Shown here one piece after another: positions 29,508 to 37,820 of a stretch of 64,000 nt of DNA. The stretch spans positions 4,278,001-4,342,000 of the forward strand of contig NZ_CP137761.1 of the NCBI RefSeq assembly GCF_033449965.1, in the 5' to 3' direction. Position numbers and translations under genes: made by a program. The number at the start of each line of letters is the position of its first letter. The first letter of the stretch is position 1. The DNA comes from Bacillus sp. T3 (GTDB taxonomy: Bacteria; Bacillota; Bacilli; Bacillales; Cytobacillaceae). Under the pieces are notes generated by a model, which saw nothing but the letters and a program-made list of their open reading frames with translations, did no database searches and was not told the origin of the DNA.

Positions 29508-30338
29508 TTACCGCGGTCTTTCAGCAGCAGCAAAGCTGAACGATACATGATCCTGGATCGGAATCCATGCACCAACCCCTTGAGAGGTTACGTTTTTAAT
29601 GACGATAATCTTTTTATTGCCTTTGAGCATTAAATAGACTTCGCCGTAGGTGACTTTGCCCTTTTCATTAACGGCTGGGGCGAAACCATACAAATAGCCT
29701 AGACGTTTCGGCGGGATGTTGTAGATTTGGTCATTTTTAGTACCCAATCCGATTACGGTTTCAAATGCTAGTGGAAGTTTTGTTTTTTCCATTGCCTTTA
29801 ACAGCATCATTTTTTTAACATCCTCAGAATTTGGAATCTTTGTAGTGAGGCCGCCACGAATGAGCTTCTGTGCCTCCTGTACATAGTGCGTTTGATATGG
29901 CTGGTTGCCACCACGGTTGTCGTAATAGTTTGTATTGATTTTTTGATATTCCCAGTTGGGAGCGGTTTCGACTGACTCGTAATTTAATGGCCACTGACCT
30001 AGGTAAATAACGGCTCGATATCCTATAGCAAATGGTGTGCTGTTAATGTTTGACTCATTGAGCATACGGATTAAATCCGGATTCTCAATTTTCACCTTTG
30101 TAGATTCAAGCAATTTTTTTGTTAATTCACTTGGCTGTAATAGTGGCATATCCTGTGTTGGATTCGGATACGTATTTTCCTTTGCAATATTTTTAACTGA
30201 GTTTGGAACATGATATTGTTCAACGTTTTGAGCTTTCGGTTGACTCGGCTTTCCTTTTTCATTTTCGGCAAAGGTTTGAGGTAAGAATGAAAGCATAATT
30301 AAGCTACATAGTGCCAAAATGGATAATAATTTTCTCAC
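29508..30338 (-). CDS. yfkD: YfkD family secreted protein
   Basis: 276 residues with a clear signal peptide (LLSILALCSLIMLSFLPQTFA, cleavage likely after FAE). The mature part contains PFAIGYRAVIYLGQWPLNYE and VGAWIPIQDHVSFSF, matching Bacillus YfkD, a protein of unknown function made around sporulation. It lies before chaA/yfkE in the same order as in B. subtilis, which supports the name. No catalytic motif is visible. Confidence 0.85.
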   Translation of the reverse strand: MRKLLSILALCSLIMLSFLPQTFAENEKGKPSQPKAQNVEQYHVPNSVKNIAKENTYPNPTQDMPLLQPSELTKKLLESTKVKIENPDLIRMLNESNINSTPFAIGYRAVIYLGQWPLNYESVETAPNWEYQKINTNYYDNRGGNQPYQTHYVQEAQKLIRGGLTTKIPNSEDVKKMMLLKAMEKTKLPLAFETVIGLGTKNDQIYNIPPKRLGYLYGFAPAVNEKGKVTYGEVYLMLKGNKKIIVIKNVTSQGVGAWIPIQDHVSFSFAAAERPR

Positions 30339-30470
30339 AATGTCAAACTCCCTTCATATCCTATCAATCGATATGACTAGTTTTTTCGGAGTCCATAAAA
30401 ATTATCCATCGATTCCTCAAACAGCGAAAAAAATAATCATTCGTTCCCTGCTAAGGAAAATAAACAAAAA

Positions 30471-30502
30471 AAGTGCCCTGCTTATGAAACGCGCAAGGCA
30501 CA
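30471..30502 (-). terminator. Terminator of the Ca2+/H+ antiporter gene
   Basis: Arms GTGCCTTGC / GCAGGGCAC on the minus strand followed by TTTTTTTG. Confidence 0.7.
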
Positions 30503-30509
30503 AAAAAAA

Positions 30510-31571
30510 TTATAATAAATAAAAACCGATGCCCATAATGACATAGGCGGCAAGTAAGGTTAAGCCTTCAAACCAGTTTGTTTCACCATCGTTTGAGAGA
30601 ATAACCATCAACAAGACCGATGATACCATTGCGACAAGCTCTGGCATCGTGAACACGAGCGGCATTTGAGTTGGAAAGAATAAAGAAACAAGCATCAACA
30701 CAGGTGCAACAAACATTGCGACCTGTAATGTTGACCCAACCGCAATTTCCACCGCGATGTCCATCTTATTTTTAAACGCCATAATGACCGCTGAAGCATG
30801 CTCGGCAGCATTTCCGACAATCGCAACGATGATAACCCCGATGAATAGCTCAGTCCAGCCAAATGAATGAGCAACAGATTCAAATGTATGTACAAGCTTT
30901 TCTGAAACATAGGCAACGGCAACAGTTGCTAAAGCCAAAATCGCAATCGCCTTACCTTTGCTCCATTCTGGTTCTTCTTCATGATGCTCTTCTGCCCCAC
31001 TATCACCATGCTGATAAACCCCGCGGTGTGTAACAAGCTTGAAAAATAGTGCCGATAAATAAAGTGCAATTAATATGACAGAGATTCCAATACTTAAGTT
31101 AATTGTTTTGGCTTCATTCATTTCTAGTGAAAAAACTTCAGGAATGACAAACGCTACGAACACCGCAAACATCAGTAATCCAGAATTATGTCTGGCATCA
31201 TAAACGTTAAATTTCTGACGTTTAAATTTGAGGCCGCCAATAAAAAATGATAAACCAGCAACGAGAAGTAAATTCCCGAGCACCGAACCGGTTAAGGAAG
31301 CAAGGACAACGCCAATTAATCCAGCTTTTAAAGCAAAAATCGAGATGATGAGCTCAACTGCATTTCCGAAGGTGGCATTGAGCAAGCCGCCAATTCGCGG
31401 TCCGGTAACAATCGCCAGACTCTCGGTTGCTCGTCCCATAAAGCTTGCCAAGGCAATGATCGTTAAGCAATAAATAACAAATAGAAGGATACTTGGCCAG
31501 TGCAGAAGGGTTCCGATAACCGATAAAGGAACACCAACAAAAGTCAGTATCATAAAGATTTTATTTACCAT
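30510..31571 (-). CDS. chaA: Calcium/proton antiporter (CAX family)
   Basis: About 353 residues from the ATG at 31571, preceded by AAAGGAG. Eleven membrane helices in two homologous halves. The two CAX signature regions are both present: GGLLNATFGNAVELIISIFAL and VGNAAEHASAVIMAFKNKMD, which hold the acidic ion-binding residues. Between the halves lies an acidic His/Glu-rich loop (GAEEHHEEEPEW). It corresponds to B. subtilis YfkE, which exports Ca2+. Position next to yfkD agrees. Confidence 0.9.
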   Translation of the reverse strand: MVNKIFMILTFVGVPLSVIGTLLHWPSILLFVIYCLTIIALASFMGRATESLAIVTGPRIGGLLNATFGNAVELIISIFALKAGLIGVVLASLTGSVLGNLLLVAGLSFFIGGLKFKRQKFNVYDARHNSGLLMFAVFVAFVIPEVFSLEMNEAKTINLSIGISVILIALYLSALFFKLVTHRGVYQHGDSGAEEHHEEEPEWSKGKAIAILALATVAVAYVSEKLVHTFESVAHSFGWTELFIGVIIVAIVGNAAEHASAVIMAFKNKMDIAVEIAVGSTLQVAMFVAPVLMLVSLFFPTQMPLVFTMPELVAMVSSVLLMVILSNDGETNWFEGLTLLAAYVIMGIGFYLL

Positions 31572-31729
31572 TTCAACTACTCCTTTTCTAACATAGGAAA
31601 TTATTTCCTCACCCAATTAAGAGATTACACTATTTTTTTAGTAGATGAAATATAAAGTTCCATATTTCTTGCAAAGTATTCCATTACCCTATACGATCAT
31701 GAAAGGAAATATATTATGGAGATATAATA

Positions 31730-32905
31730 ATGAATATAAACTCACAAGCCCGTTTCTGGATTTTAATTGGGATCGTCGCTATTTCAGGCTATTCGCAAGG
31801 GATGCTTCTCCCGCTTATTGCGATTATTTTTGAAGAGGCAGGTGTTTCCTCAACCTTAAACGGCTTAAATGCTACTGCTCTTTATCTTGGTGTACTCTTT
31901 ATTGCTCCCTTTATGGAGGGATTATTACGGAAGCTTGGTTATAAGCCAATCATTTTAACAGGCGGTCTATCTGTCGTTATTTCGATTGCATTATTTCCCG
32001 TTTGGAAATCGTTTTGGTTTTGGTTTATTTTGCGCTTAATTATTGGCATTGGCGATCATATGCTTCATTTTGGCACACAAACGTGGATCACATACCTTTC
32101 ACCTGCCCATAAACGCGGCAGGAATTTATCTTTATACGGGTTATTTTTCGGACTTGGCTTTGCAGTTGGACCATTTATGACAAGGCTGGTATATGTAAAT
32201 GAGGCCCTTCCGTTTATTGTGTCATCCATTCTTACCCTCATGGCTTGGGGTACGGTTTGGTTATTGAAAAATGAATTTCCTGAACAAGTGGGAGATAACC
32301 AATCGTTCTTTAGTGTTTTCAAGCGGTTTGGGAAGGTGTTTAAATATGGTTGGGTCGCCTTTCTTCCTCCTTTTGGGTATGGATTTTTGGAAGCGTCATT
32401 AAATGGGAATTTTCCTGTTTATGCACTTCGAACCGGGCTAGGTGTCAGTGCGGTTTCGTTCATTTTGCCTTCGTTTGCGATCGGCGGAATTATATTCCAA
32501 TTACCACTCGGGATGCTGAGCGATAAATTTGGTCGTAAACATATTTTAACGACGATTATGCTGCTTGGGTTTGGCTGTTTTACGATCGCAGGGCTTCTGC
32601 AGGATTCAGTCATCGGACTAACGATTTGTTTCTTTATCGCGGGAATGCTTGTGGGCTCGACTTTCTCACTCGGAATTAGTTATATGGCTGATTTGTTATC
32701 AAGAGAATTACTTCCAGCCGGGAATTTAATGTGTGGGATTTTTTATAGCCTTGGCAGTATTAGCGGGCCCTTTATCGGAGGACTTACGATTCAGTTTTTG
32801 CCAAACGGAGCTTTTTTCTACGTCATTAGTACGATGTTATTGCTCATCTTTATTGCGATAGCAGGATTCCGGCCTGAAAGCAACTGGCAAACAAAATCAA
32901 CCTAA
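31730..32905 (+). CDS. yfkF: MFS transporter, YfkF-like
   Basis: 391 residues with twelve membrane helices. Major-facilitator signatures are visible: LRLIIGIGDH with PAHKRGRNLSLYG in the first half, and GMLSDKFGRKH at the loop between helices 8 and 9. The substrate is unknown; the closest named relative by context is B. subtilis YfkF. It is transcribed opposite to the antiporter gene and has its own terminator. The ribosome site before the ATG at 31730 (GGAGATATAAT) is acceptable. Confidence 0.87.
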   Translation: MNINSQARFWILIGIVAISGYSQGMLLPLIAIIFEEAGVSSTLNGLNATALYLGVLFIAPFMEGLLRKLGYKPIILTGGLSVVISIALFPVWKSFWFWFILRLIIGIGDHMLHFGTQTWITYLSPAHKRGRNLSLYGLFFGLGFAVGPFMTRLVYVNEALPFIVSSILTLMAWGTVWLLKNEFPEQVGDNQSFFSVFKRFGKVFKYGWVAFLPPFGYGFLEASLNGNFPVYALRTGLGVSAVSFILPSFAIGGIIFQLPLGMLSDKFGRKHILTTIMLLGFGCFTIAGLLQDSVIGLTICFFIAGMLVGSTFSLGISYMADLLSRELLPAGNLMCGIFYSLGSISGPFIGGLTIQFLPNGAFFYVISTMLLLIFIAIAGFRPESNWQTKST

Positions 32906-32910
32906 CAGAA

Positions 32911-32937
32911 AACGGGAAGCACGCAAGGCTTCCCGTT
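32911..32937 (+). terminator. Terminator of the MFS gene
   Basis: Stem AACGGGAAGC / GCTTCCCGTT with a 7-base loop and TTTTATTTT. Confidence 0.9.
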
Positions 32938-32943
32938 TTTATT

Positions 32944-33051
32944 TTAGTGATAACCGTTAGATCCATTGGCTGAGCCTGAGGTTTTTTGTTTTGGATGATT
33001 CTTTTTCCCTTTTTGTTTTGTCCCGCCGTCTTTTTTTGTATGCTTCGTCAT
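32944..33051 (-). CDS. Tiny basic protein, possibly spore-associated
   Basis: 35 residues, ATG at 33051 with GGAGGG seven bases ahead. It is very rich in Lys, Gly, Gln and Ser (for example KKDGGTKQKGKKNHPKQKTS) and has no hydrophobic stretch. Composition resembles small acid-soluble or other minor spore proteins such as SspP, but I cannot assign it. It lies inside the yfk block. Confidence 0.55.
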   Translation of the reverse strand: MTKHTKKDGGTKQKGKKNHPKQKTSGSANGSNGYH

Positions 33052-33142
33052 GACTGATCCCTCCGTTAAAAGATGTGGTGCGATTCCACGTCTTTATTTT
33101 GAATCGGAACAGGAAACTTACTAGCGGTAAGTTAAGGGATTT

Positions 33143-33961
33143 TTAGCAATTGTCCTTTCTTACTGTGTAAAACGCATTGATTTCGCCGCCTAAAATAATG
33201 ATAAATCCGGATAAATAAAACCAAATCATCAAAACAATAATCGCGCCAATACTGCCGTATGTCGCAGAATAATTGGCAAAGTTCCCAACATAATAGGAAA
33301 ATGCCAACGATGTTACAATCCAGCCTACGGTAGCAAAAACAGCTCCTGGAACCGCACTTAAGCAGGTCAATCTTTTATTAGGGGCAATCCAGTACAGTCC
33401 AGTAAACACACAGAAAAGAAAAATTGAACTGAAAACCCAACGCAATGCATTCCAGACTTTAAGAAACTGCTCTGAGAATCCAAATTCGGAAAAAAGAAAA
33501 TAACCAATTTGCCTTCCAAAAGCCGGGAGAAGCAAGGCAACAACAATCACCATTATCATCCCAATCGTCAACAAAATCGCAATCCCTCTTTCGACGATAA
33601 AGGATCGGTTTTCCAGGACATCGTATGCTCTATTAAAGGCAGCGACGATGGCGTGAATTCCATTTGATGCGGACCACAAGGTAGCAATTACCCCGAAGGA
33701 CAATAGTTTCCCATTTTTGTCCAGGATATCGGATAAGCTTGTCTCAATTAACACCGCCGTGTCACCTGGCGCATAGTCCTTAATAAAGCTAAGCAAATAT
33801 TCCTGGGTCATTGAAAAATAAGGGAGCAATGTCACTAAAAAAATTAATAACGGAAATAACGAAAGCAAAAAAAAGTAAGCTAATTGTGCGGACAACCCTG
33901 AAATATCATCTCTTCCGATTCGCAGCCACAAATGCTTGATGATCGCTGTATTGATAGACAC
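33143..33961 (-). CDS. yfkH: YihY/BrkB-family membrane protein
   Basis: About 272 residues from the GTG at 33961, preceded by AAAGGTGATC; the frame is open eight codons further. Six membrane helices. Family motifs include LSAQLAYFFLLSLFPLLIFL at helix 1 and SNGIHAIVAAFNRAYDV after helix 2. Earlier called ribonuclease BN by mistake; the family is now regarded as a transporter-like protein of unknown substrate. It is 33 bases downstream of the YtxH-type gene, consistent with co-transcription. Confidence 0.87.
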   Translation of the reverse strand: MSINTAIIKHLWLRIGRDDISGLSAQLAYFFLLSLFPLLIFLVTLLPYFSMTQEYLLSFIKDYAPGDTAVLIETSLSDILDKNGKLLSFGVIATLWSASNGIHAIVAAFNRAYDVLENRSFIVERGIAILLTIGMIMVIVVALLLPAFGRQIGYFLFSEFGFSEQFLKVWNALRWVFSSIFLFCVFTGLYWIAPNKRLTCLSAVPGAVFATVGWIVTSLAFSYYVGNFANYSATYGSIGAIIVLMIWFYLSGFIIILGGEINAFYTVRKDNC

Positions 33962-33994
33962 GATTTGATCACCTTTTCTTCTCAAAATCTTAAT

Positions 33995-34363
33995 TTAACT
34001 TTGCTTGTCTTGGGGATTATGCTCCGTTTCAGTATATGTATCTTTGATATCGAAAAATACATCCTTTGTTTCTTTTACCACATTAACAACATGTGGAGTG
34101 GCCTCCGTTAATTCCTCAACCTTTTCTTTAATAAAGAAAATATCATCGCTAACCTGCTCAATCGTTTGTCTGACCTGCTCGGATGTTGTTTTTACTTTGT
34201 CAACCACTTCACCTGGATTTTGAATCATATGAGCAACATTCTTCGTCGCCTTCTTGCAATTAGTTGCCACCGCATTCCGAGTCGGCTTATCGAGCAGACT
34301 TAAAGCTCCACCCGCCAATGCCCCAAGAATAATACCTTTCCAGAAGTTCCTTGCTTCGCCCAT
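33995..34363 (-). CDS. YtxH domain-containing protein
   Basis: 122 residues. An N-terminal hydrophobic, glycine-rich helix (FWKGIILGALAGGALSLLD) is followed by a long amphipathic helix, the usual YtxH layout. In other Bacilli such proteins are general-stress or membrane-associated. The ATG at 34363 has AAAGGAGG upstream. It is the first gene after the phosphatase remnant, and yfkH follows 33 bases downstream. Confidence 0.82.
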   Translation of the reverse strand: MGEARNFWKGIILGALAGGALSLLDKPTRNAVATNCKKATKNVAHMIQNPGEVVDKVKTTSEQVRQTIEQVSDDIFFIKEKVEELTEATPHVVNVVKETKDVFFDIKDTYTETEHNPQDKQS

Positions 34364-34377
34364 GTTTTTTCCTCCTT

Positions 34378-34843
34378 TTAAAGCTCCGCCTTTATCTTTT
34401 GCAGCAGCTCGTAACAGCCATCTTTTACTAATTGAAACACTTCATCGAAGTTGCCTGTGTAGTATGGATCCGGGACATCCTTGCCATTGTGGAGCTTCGA
34501 TAAATCGAGCAATCTAAATACTTGAGCATGATGTGATGCTTGCCTTAAGTCTTCAACATCATCCTGATTTTTCCAGGTCCATTGCAATAATATAATCAAA
34601 CTCTGTTAGGTCCTCTATTTTAATTTTTCTTGCAACAAGGCCCTCAGTGCTAATATTATTTTCGTTTAATATTTTTCTTGTTCCCTGATGAGGCGGATGA
34701 CCTATGTGCCAGTCCCCAGTTCCCGCAGAATCAATTTCTATTCTATCCTCTAAGCCTTCCCTACTTACAAGATCTCGAAACACCGCTTCAGCCATCGGCG
34801 AACGGCAAATATTGCCCAAACACACGAATAAAACCTTCTTCAT
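34378..34843 (-). pseudogene. yfkJ: Low-molecular-weight protein tyrosine phosphatase, one frameshift
   Basis: Cytoplasmic LMW-PTP of about 155 residues in two frames. The P-loop VCLGNICRSPMAE (nucleophile Cys8, Arg14) and SAGTGDWHIGHPP are in the first frame. At 34568-34572 one extra A breaks the frame after MDLE; the other frame continues NQDDVEDLRQ and contains the general-acid motif VPDPYYTGNFDEVF. Deleting one base restores a complete enzyme. It corresponds by position to B. subtilis YfkJ, which supports resistance to stress. Confidence 0.87.
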
Positions 34844-34973
34844 CTATCTTCCTCCTTAACCTATATTTTCTCTATATTATAAGTTACTTTCAAGCGACAA
34901 TGGGGTTGTTTTCGTTGACTTTCAATTCTGAACATGAAAAGATGGGTTTATTACTTGTGAAAGGATGAACTGT

Positions 34974-35195
34974 GTGAATTTATCCCAGAAGTCAGTTGAA
35001 AATGTAGAATTCATGATTGAGAAAATAAAAGAAAAATTGAGAGTAATGAACTTCGGTGCGATCAAACCATCCCATTTTGATGAGGAAATGTACGAGGAGC
35101 TCAAGGATATTTACGAATTAGTCATGAAAAAAGAAAATTTCAGTATTAGTGAAATGCAAGCAATCGTTGAGGAATTAGGAAGCCTCCGCAAATAA
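34974..35195 (+). CDS. yfkK: DUF1128 family protein
   Basis: 73 residues from the GTG at 34974 ([14 protein letters not shown]) with AAAGGATG seven bases ahead; an ATG nine bases upstream overlaps that site and is less likely. Segments [20 protein letters not shown] and [13 protein letters not shown] identify the DUF1128/YfkK family of small helical proteins in Bacilli. Function unknown. Order next to the tyrosine phosphatase and map agrees with B. subtilis. Confidence 0.85.
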   Translation: MNLSQKSVENVEFMIEKIKEKLRVMNFGAIKPSHFDEEMYEELKDIYELVMKKENFSISEMQAIVEELGSLRK

Positions 35196-35203
35196 TGATG
35201 GAC

Positions 35204-35229
35204 AAAAAAGGGGTGCTGCCACCCCTTTT
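35204..35229. terminator. Bidirectional terminator between yfkK and map
   Basis: Stem AAAAAGGGGTG / CACCCCTTTTT with a 4-base loop and T-runs on both strands, placed between two converging genes. Confidence 0.9.
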
Positions 35230-35246
35230 TTGTATGATGGTTGAAA

Positions 35247-35999
35247 TTAGTCTTCTTGCTCAGTTAGGATGATTGGGCCAGCTTTCGTAATCGCAATCGT
35301 ATGTTCATATTGTGCGGAATACTTCCCGTCAATGGTCCGTGCTGTCCAGCCATTATTGTCCATCTTCGATTCATAGCTTCCGACATTAATCATAGGCTCA
35401 ATCGTGAATACCATTCCTTCTTTTATCCGACCACCTTTACCTGGAAGTCCAAAATGTGGAACATCGGGCTTCTCATGAATAACTGCCCCAATACCATGCC
35501 CAATAAAGTTACGAACAACGGAAAATCCTTCGCCTTCTGCATAGGTTTGAATGGCATGACCGATATCACCGATACGATTCCCTGGTCTTGCTTGTTCAAT
35601 TCCCTTATATAATGCCATCTTCGTAACATGTAAGAGCTTGGCCGTCTCATCTGGCAGCCTCCCAACACCGTAAGACCATGCAGAATCAGCTAGAGAGCCA
35701 TTATAATTCACTACCATATCAATTGTTACGATATCCCCTTCGTTTAATGGTTGCTTTCGTGGGAATCCATGGCAAATTTCATCATTGATGCTCGCACAGG
35801 TTGCATATTGATATCCTTTATACCCCTTTTGCTCGGGAGTTGCTCCTTTTTGCTTTAAAAAGCTTTCGACGAACTGATCAATTTCCCACGTTGTAATCCC
35901 TGGTTTAATGATCTTCGCAATTTCTTTATGGCAAGCAGCTAGAATTTCACCAGCCTTTTTCATTCCTGCAATTTCCCTTTCAGATTTTAATACAATCAT
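35247..35999 (-). CDS. map: Type I methionine aminopeptidase
   Basis: Removes N-terminal Met from nascent proteins using two divalent metals. 250 residues, ATG at 35999 with AGGAGGAATT upstream. Metal ligands are recognisable: Asp in VTIDMVVNYNGSLADSAW (two Asp), His in RNFIGHGIGAVIHE, Glu in FTIEPMIN, and Glu in QYEHTIAITK. In B. subtilis the paralogue at this position is YflG (MapB), the second copy, so an essential map may lie elsewhere in the ribosomal protein cluster. Confidence 0.93.
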   Translation of the reverse strand: MIVLKSEREIAGMKKAGEILAACHKEIAKIIKPGITTWEIDQFVESFLKQKGATPEQKGYKGYQYATCASINDEICHGFPRKQPLNEGDIVTIDMVVNYNGSLADSAWSYGVGRLPDETAKLLHVTKMALYKGIEQARPGNRIGDIGHAIQTYAEGEGFSVVRNFIGHGIGAVIHEKPDVPHFGLPGKGGRIKEGMVFTIEPMINVGSYESKMDNNGWTARTIDGKYSAQYEHTIAITKAGPIILTEQED

Positions 36000-36231
36000 A
36001 ATTCCTCCACCTTTCTAGCCAACAGTAGTAAAATGTTATATGTAAATACATGCTTCGATTAGCGTCATACCATACAGTATATCATTTAACTAGTTTAATC
36101 TCTTTCTTCTTAGCTTCGTACACTTCAGTCAAAATACAAGTTATTCCAACAAAATTTTCGTTCGCTGCATGGAACATTTATCCTAGCTTTGATATAATAT
36201 CATTATATATGAATAAGGTGAGTGAAGCTTA

Positions 36232-36555
36232 ATGATAGGTGATCGAGTAAAAAGGCTTCGTCTTGAGAAGAAAATGTCACTAACAGAGCTTGCTGATCAA
36301 GCAGGTGTTGCGAAGTCTTATTTAAGTTCATTAGAACGCAATCTACAATCTAATCCCTCTATTCAATTCCTAGAAAAAATAGCAACCGTCCTTGGCGTAT
36401 CTGTTGATTATTTTATCCTTAATAAACAAAACACTGATCAATTAGACAAGGATTGGATTGATTTAGTCAAAGAAGCAATGGATTCTGGTGTTACGAAAGA
36501 CCAATTTCGTGAATACTTGGAATTTAACAAATGGAAAATTAACCAAAATAAATAA
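36232..36555 (+). CDS. sinR: SinR-type master regulator of biofilm formation
   Basis: DNA-binding repressor of matrix genes. 107 residues: an N-terminal XRE helix-turn-helix (LTELADQAGVAKSYLSSLER), a linker, and a C-terminal helical hook DWIDLVKEAMDSGV that in B. subtilis mediates tetramerisation and SinI binding. The ATG overlaps a TTAATG context with GGTGAG upstream. It is followed by a strong terminator and converges with sinI, whereas in B. subtilis sinI and sinR are tandem. The partner sinI at 36670 makes the assignment firm. Confidence 0.9.
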   Translation: MIGDRVKRLRLEKKMSLTELADQAGVAKSYLSSLERNLQSNPSIQFLEKIATVLGVSVDYFILNKQNTDQLDKDWIDLVKEAMDSGVTKDQFREYLEFNKWKINQNK

Positions 36556-36579
36556 AAAGAGGCTGCGCAGCCTCTTTTT
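36555..36579 (+). terminator. Terminator of sinR
   Basis: Stem AAAGAGGCTGC / GCAGCCTCTTT with T-run; symmetric enough to serve both strands. Confidence 0.9.
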
Positions 36580-36669
36580 ATTTATTTCTAGATTGTAAAA
36601 TTCCCTCTTCTTCCGCTCCGCTTTTCTTTGAAATACCAGGGCTTTTAAAAGAAAACAGATTACATATTA

Positions 36670-36798
36670 TTAATTGTTACTTTTTTCCTTCAAAAACGTC
36701 CGAATTTCATCTTTTTCAATTCCCATCTCTAACGCTTCCATTATTAGCTGTACCCATTCAACATCCAACTCACCATTTACTAATAAATGCTTTGTCAT
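36670..36798 (-). CDS. sinI: SinI antirepressor
   Basis: 42 residues, ATG at 36798 with GGAGGAAC directly upstream. The core LDVEWVQLIMEALEMGI, then EKDEIRTFLKEK, matches the SinI dimerisation helices, the same fold as the SinR C-terminus. SinI binds SinR and releases it from matrix promoters. It is encoded opposite to sinR and 114 bases past its end. Uniquely, its leader holds a c-di-GMP-I riboswitch (36818-36904) ending nine bases before the ribosome site, so its synthesis is likely c-di-GMP dependent. Confidence 0.9.
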   Translation of the reverse strand: MTKHLLVNGELDVEWVQLIMEALEMGIEKDEIRTFLKEKSNN

Positions 36799-36817
36799 TT
36801 TGTTCCTCCATAAATTT

Positions 36818-36904
36818 GGAAGCCCAGCCATCCTAGTACATTACACCTAATAAGACCTTAGATCTGTGACTTTGCGTCCCTATTTTTCAATAGGTTTGCC
36901 CTTT
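36818..36904 (-). ncRNA. Cyclic di-GMP-I (GEMM-I) riboswitch in the sinI leader
   Basis: On the minus strand the GEMM-I consensus elements come in order: GGCAAACC, hairpin CCTATT-GAAA-AATAGG with a GNRA loop, GGGACGCAAAG, then a second stem with CTAAGGTC and TAGGATGGCTGGGCTTCC. This matches the Vc2-type layout (GNRA tetraloop, receptor and ligand pocket between the two stems). No terminator hairpin lies between the aptamer and sinI; the ribosome site GGAGGAA is 9 bases from the aptamer and could pair with its terminal TTCC, suggesting control of translation. On or off behaviour cannot be read from sequence. Confidence 0.88.
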
Positions 36905-37215
36905 CTTACTTTTTCTCTATTTTACAATGTTTTATTTGGGAAATGTACAAAATTTTGTAAAAATTATAAATATTTTTTATACAAAAAATGACAAATTCTC
37001 AATAATTATTACTCATTACTGAATGATGATATGGACATTTTTCACATAATAGACGAGATTATCTTTTCAAAACTATAGTACTTATGGAGGAAAGGAAGCT
37101 GTCGAAAACTATTTAGATTAATTATGAACTTTTTGTGTCTATTATCTGAAATTTCAGATAAAATTAGTTATAGAAGGACTAAAAATAATAATCACTATAT
37201 TTAGGAGGTATTTCC
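36905..37215. other. Promoter region between sinI leader and a small membrane protein gene
   Basis: AT-rich region holding the divergent promoters for the sinI transcript and the plus-strand small gene. A tiny open frame at about 37086 looks fortuitous. No Spo0A box (TGTCGAA) is convincing beyond a single TGTCGAA at about 37098. Confidence 0.4.
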
Positions 37216-37329
37216 ATGACGGTTTGGAACGTATTAAATATCGTATTTCCTCTTGCGGTTATGGTAGGGTTTGGTTTCTTTCTTGACCATGTCTCAGAAG
37301 CCGGAAGTACCCACAGAAGAAAGCAATGA
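37216..37329 (+). CDS. Small single-helix membrane protein
   Basis: 37 residues, ATG at 37216 with TTAGGAGG eight bases ahead, an excellent site. One hydrophobic helix (WNVLNIVFPLAVMVGFGFFL) and a short charged tail ending THRRKQ. A terminator follows at 37344. Not assigned to a family. Confidence 0.6.
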   Translation: MTVWNVLNIVFPLAVMVGFGFFLDHVSEAGSTHRRKQ

Positions 37330-37343
37330 ATAAACATATATCC

Positions 37344-37372
37344 AGACGGTCATCATTTAGATGCCCGTTTTT
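37344..37372 (+). terminator. Terminator of the small membrane protein gene
   Basis: Arms AGACGGTCATC and GATGCCCGTTT around ATTTA, then TTTTTTA. Confidence 0.75.
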
Positions 37373-37404
37373 TTATGGAAAGGAGTATTCTACATAAAAG
37401 GAAA

Positions 37405-37435
37405 AAATGATGCTCCTGGGGGGAAAGCATCATTT
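37405..37435 (+). other. Strong hairpin of unknown role
   Basis: Ten-bp stem AAATGATGCT / AGCATCATTT with a G-rich loop (CCTGGGGGGAA), upstream of the Fnr-like boxes. Not followed by a T-run. Confidence 0.4.
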
Positions 37436-37529
37436 AAAAGGGTTTATTATCTAAGTTTACATGGGGGTATGTGAACCTTTGAACAATTTGATTATATAAC
37501 AGACGTATTCTTTTTGTATGTGGATGATT

Positions 37530-37545
37530 TGTGAACTTTTTCACA
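37530..37545 (+). promoter_or_regulatory. Perfect Fnr/CRP-type box TGTGA-N6-TCACA
   Basis: TGTGAACTTTTTCACA is an exact match to the Fnr/CRP consensus. A degenerate copy, TGTGAACCTTTGAACA, lies 60 bases upstream (about 37470-37485). The downstream gene is the 54-residue protein at 37621; a TATAAT reading leftward exists at 37491-37496. Which direction is controlled is unclear. Confidence 0.55.
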
Positions 37546-37620
37546 AAGATTTTCCCTCCTTCTTCACATCAAATTTGCATTTTTGGGAAAGCTACAAATG
37601 GATAGAAAGGGGTGGAGAAT

Positions 37621-37785
37621 TTGGGACGTGGTAAGAGCTTTGAGCATAAGAAAAAAGGTCATCCTGGTAATCTTCCTGACAACAGAATCACCGAAAAACA
37701 CTCAAAGGAACGCATAGGTGACGAAGAGTTTATTGTTGTCCAGGAGGCGTTTAAAAACCGAGTTGACGGCGAGGATAATACTTAA
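37621..37785 (+). CDS. Small charged protein, unknown function
   Basis: 54 residues from the TTG at 37621, seven bases after AGGGGTG. The N-terminus MGRGKSFEHKKKGHPGN is basic and Gly-rich, and the C-terminal half is acidic (RIGDEEFIVVQEAF). The style recalls small Bacillus proteins such as YfhD, but no family is certain. It may be controlled by the Fnr-type boxes upstream. Confidence 0.5.
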   Translation: MGRGKSFEHKKKGHPGNLPDNRITEKHSKERIGDEEFIVVQEAFKNRVDGEDNT

Positions 37786-37792
37786 TGTAAAT

Positions 37793-37820
37793 AGGGCTGA
37801 CGTGAACATTCACGACAGCC
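37793..37820. terminator. Bidirectional terminator overlapping the hutH stop
   Basis: Near-perfect stem GGCTGACGTGAA / TTCACGACAGCC with a 2-base loop and T-rich sequence on the plus-strand side (TTATTTTATT); the hutH stop codon lies in the stem. Confidence 0.75.

Noticed and set aside
36050..36232. 60-codon plus frame ahead of sinR
   Set aside because: No ribosome site, AT-rich biased composition and it runs into the sinR start; likely promoter DNA.
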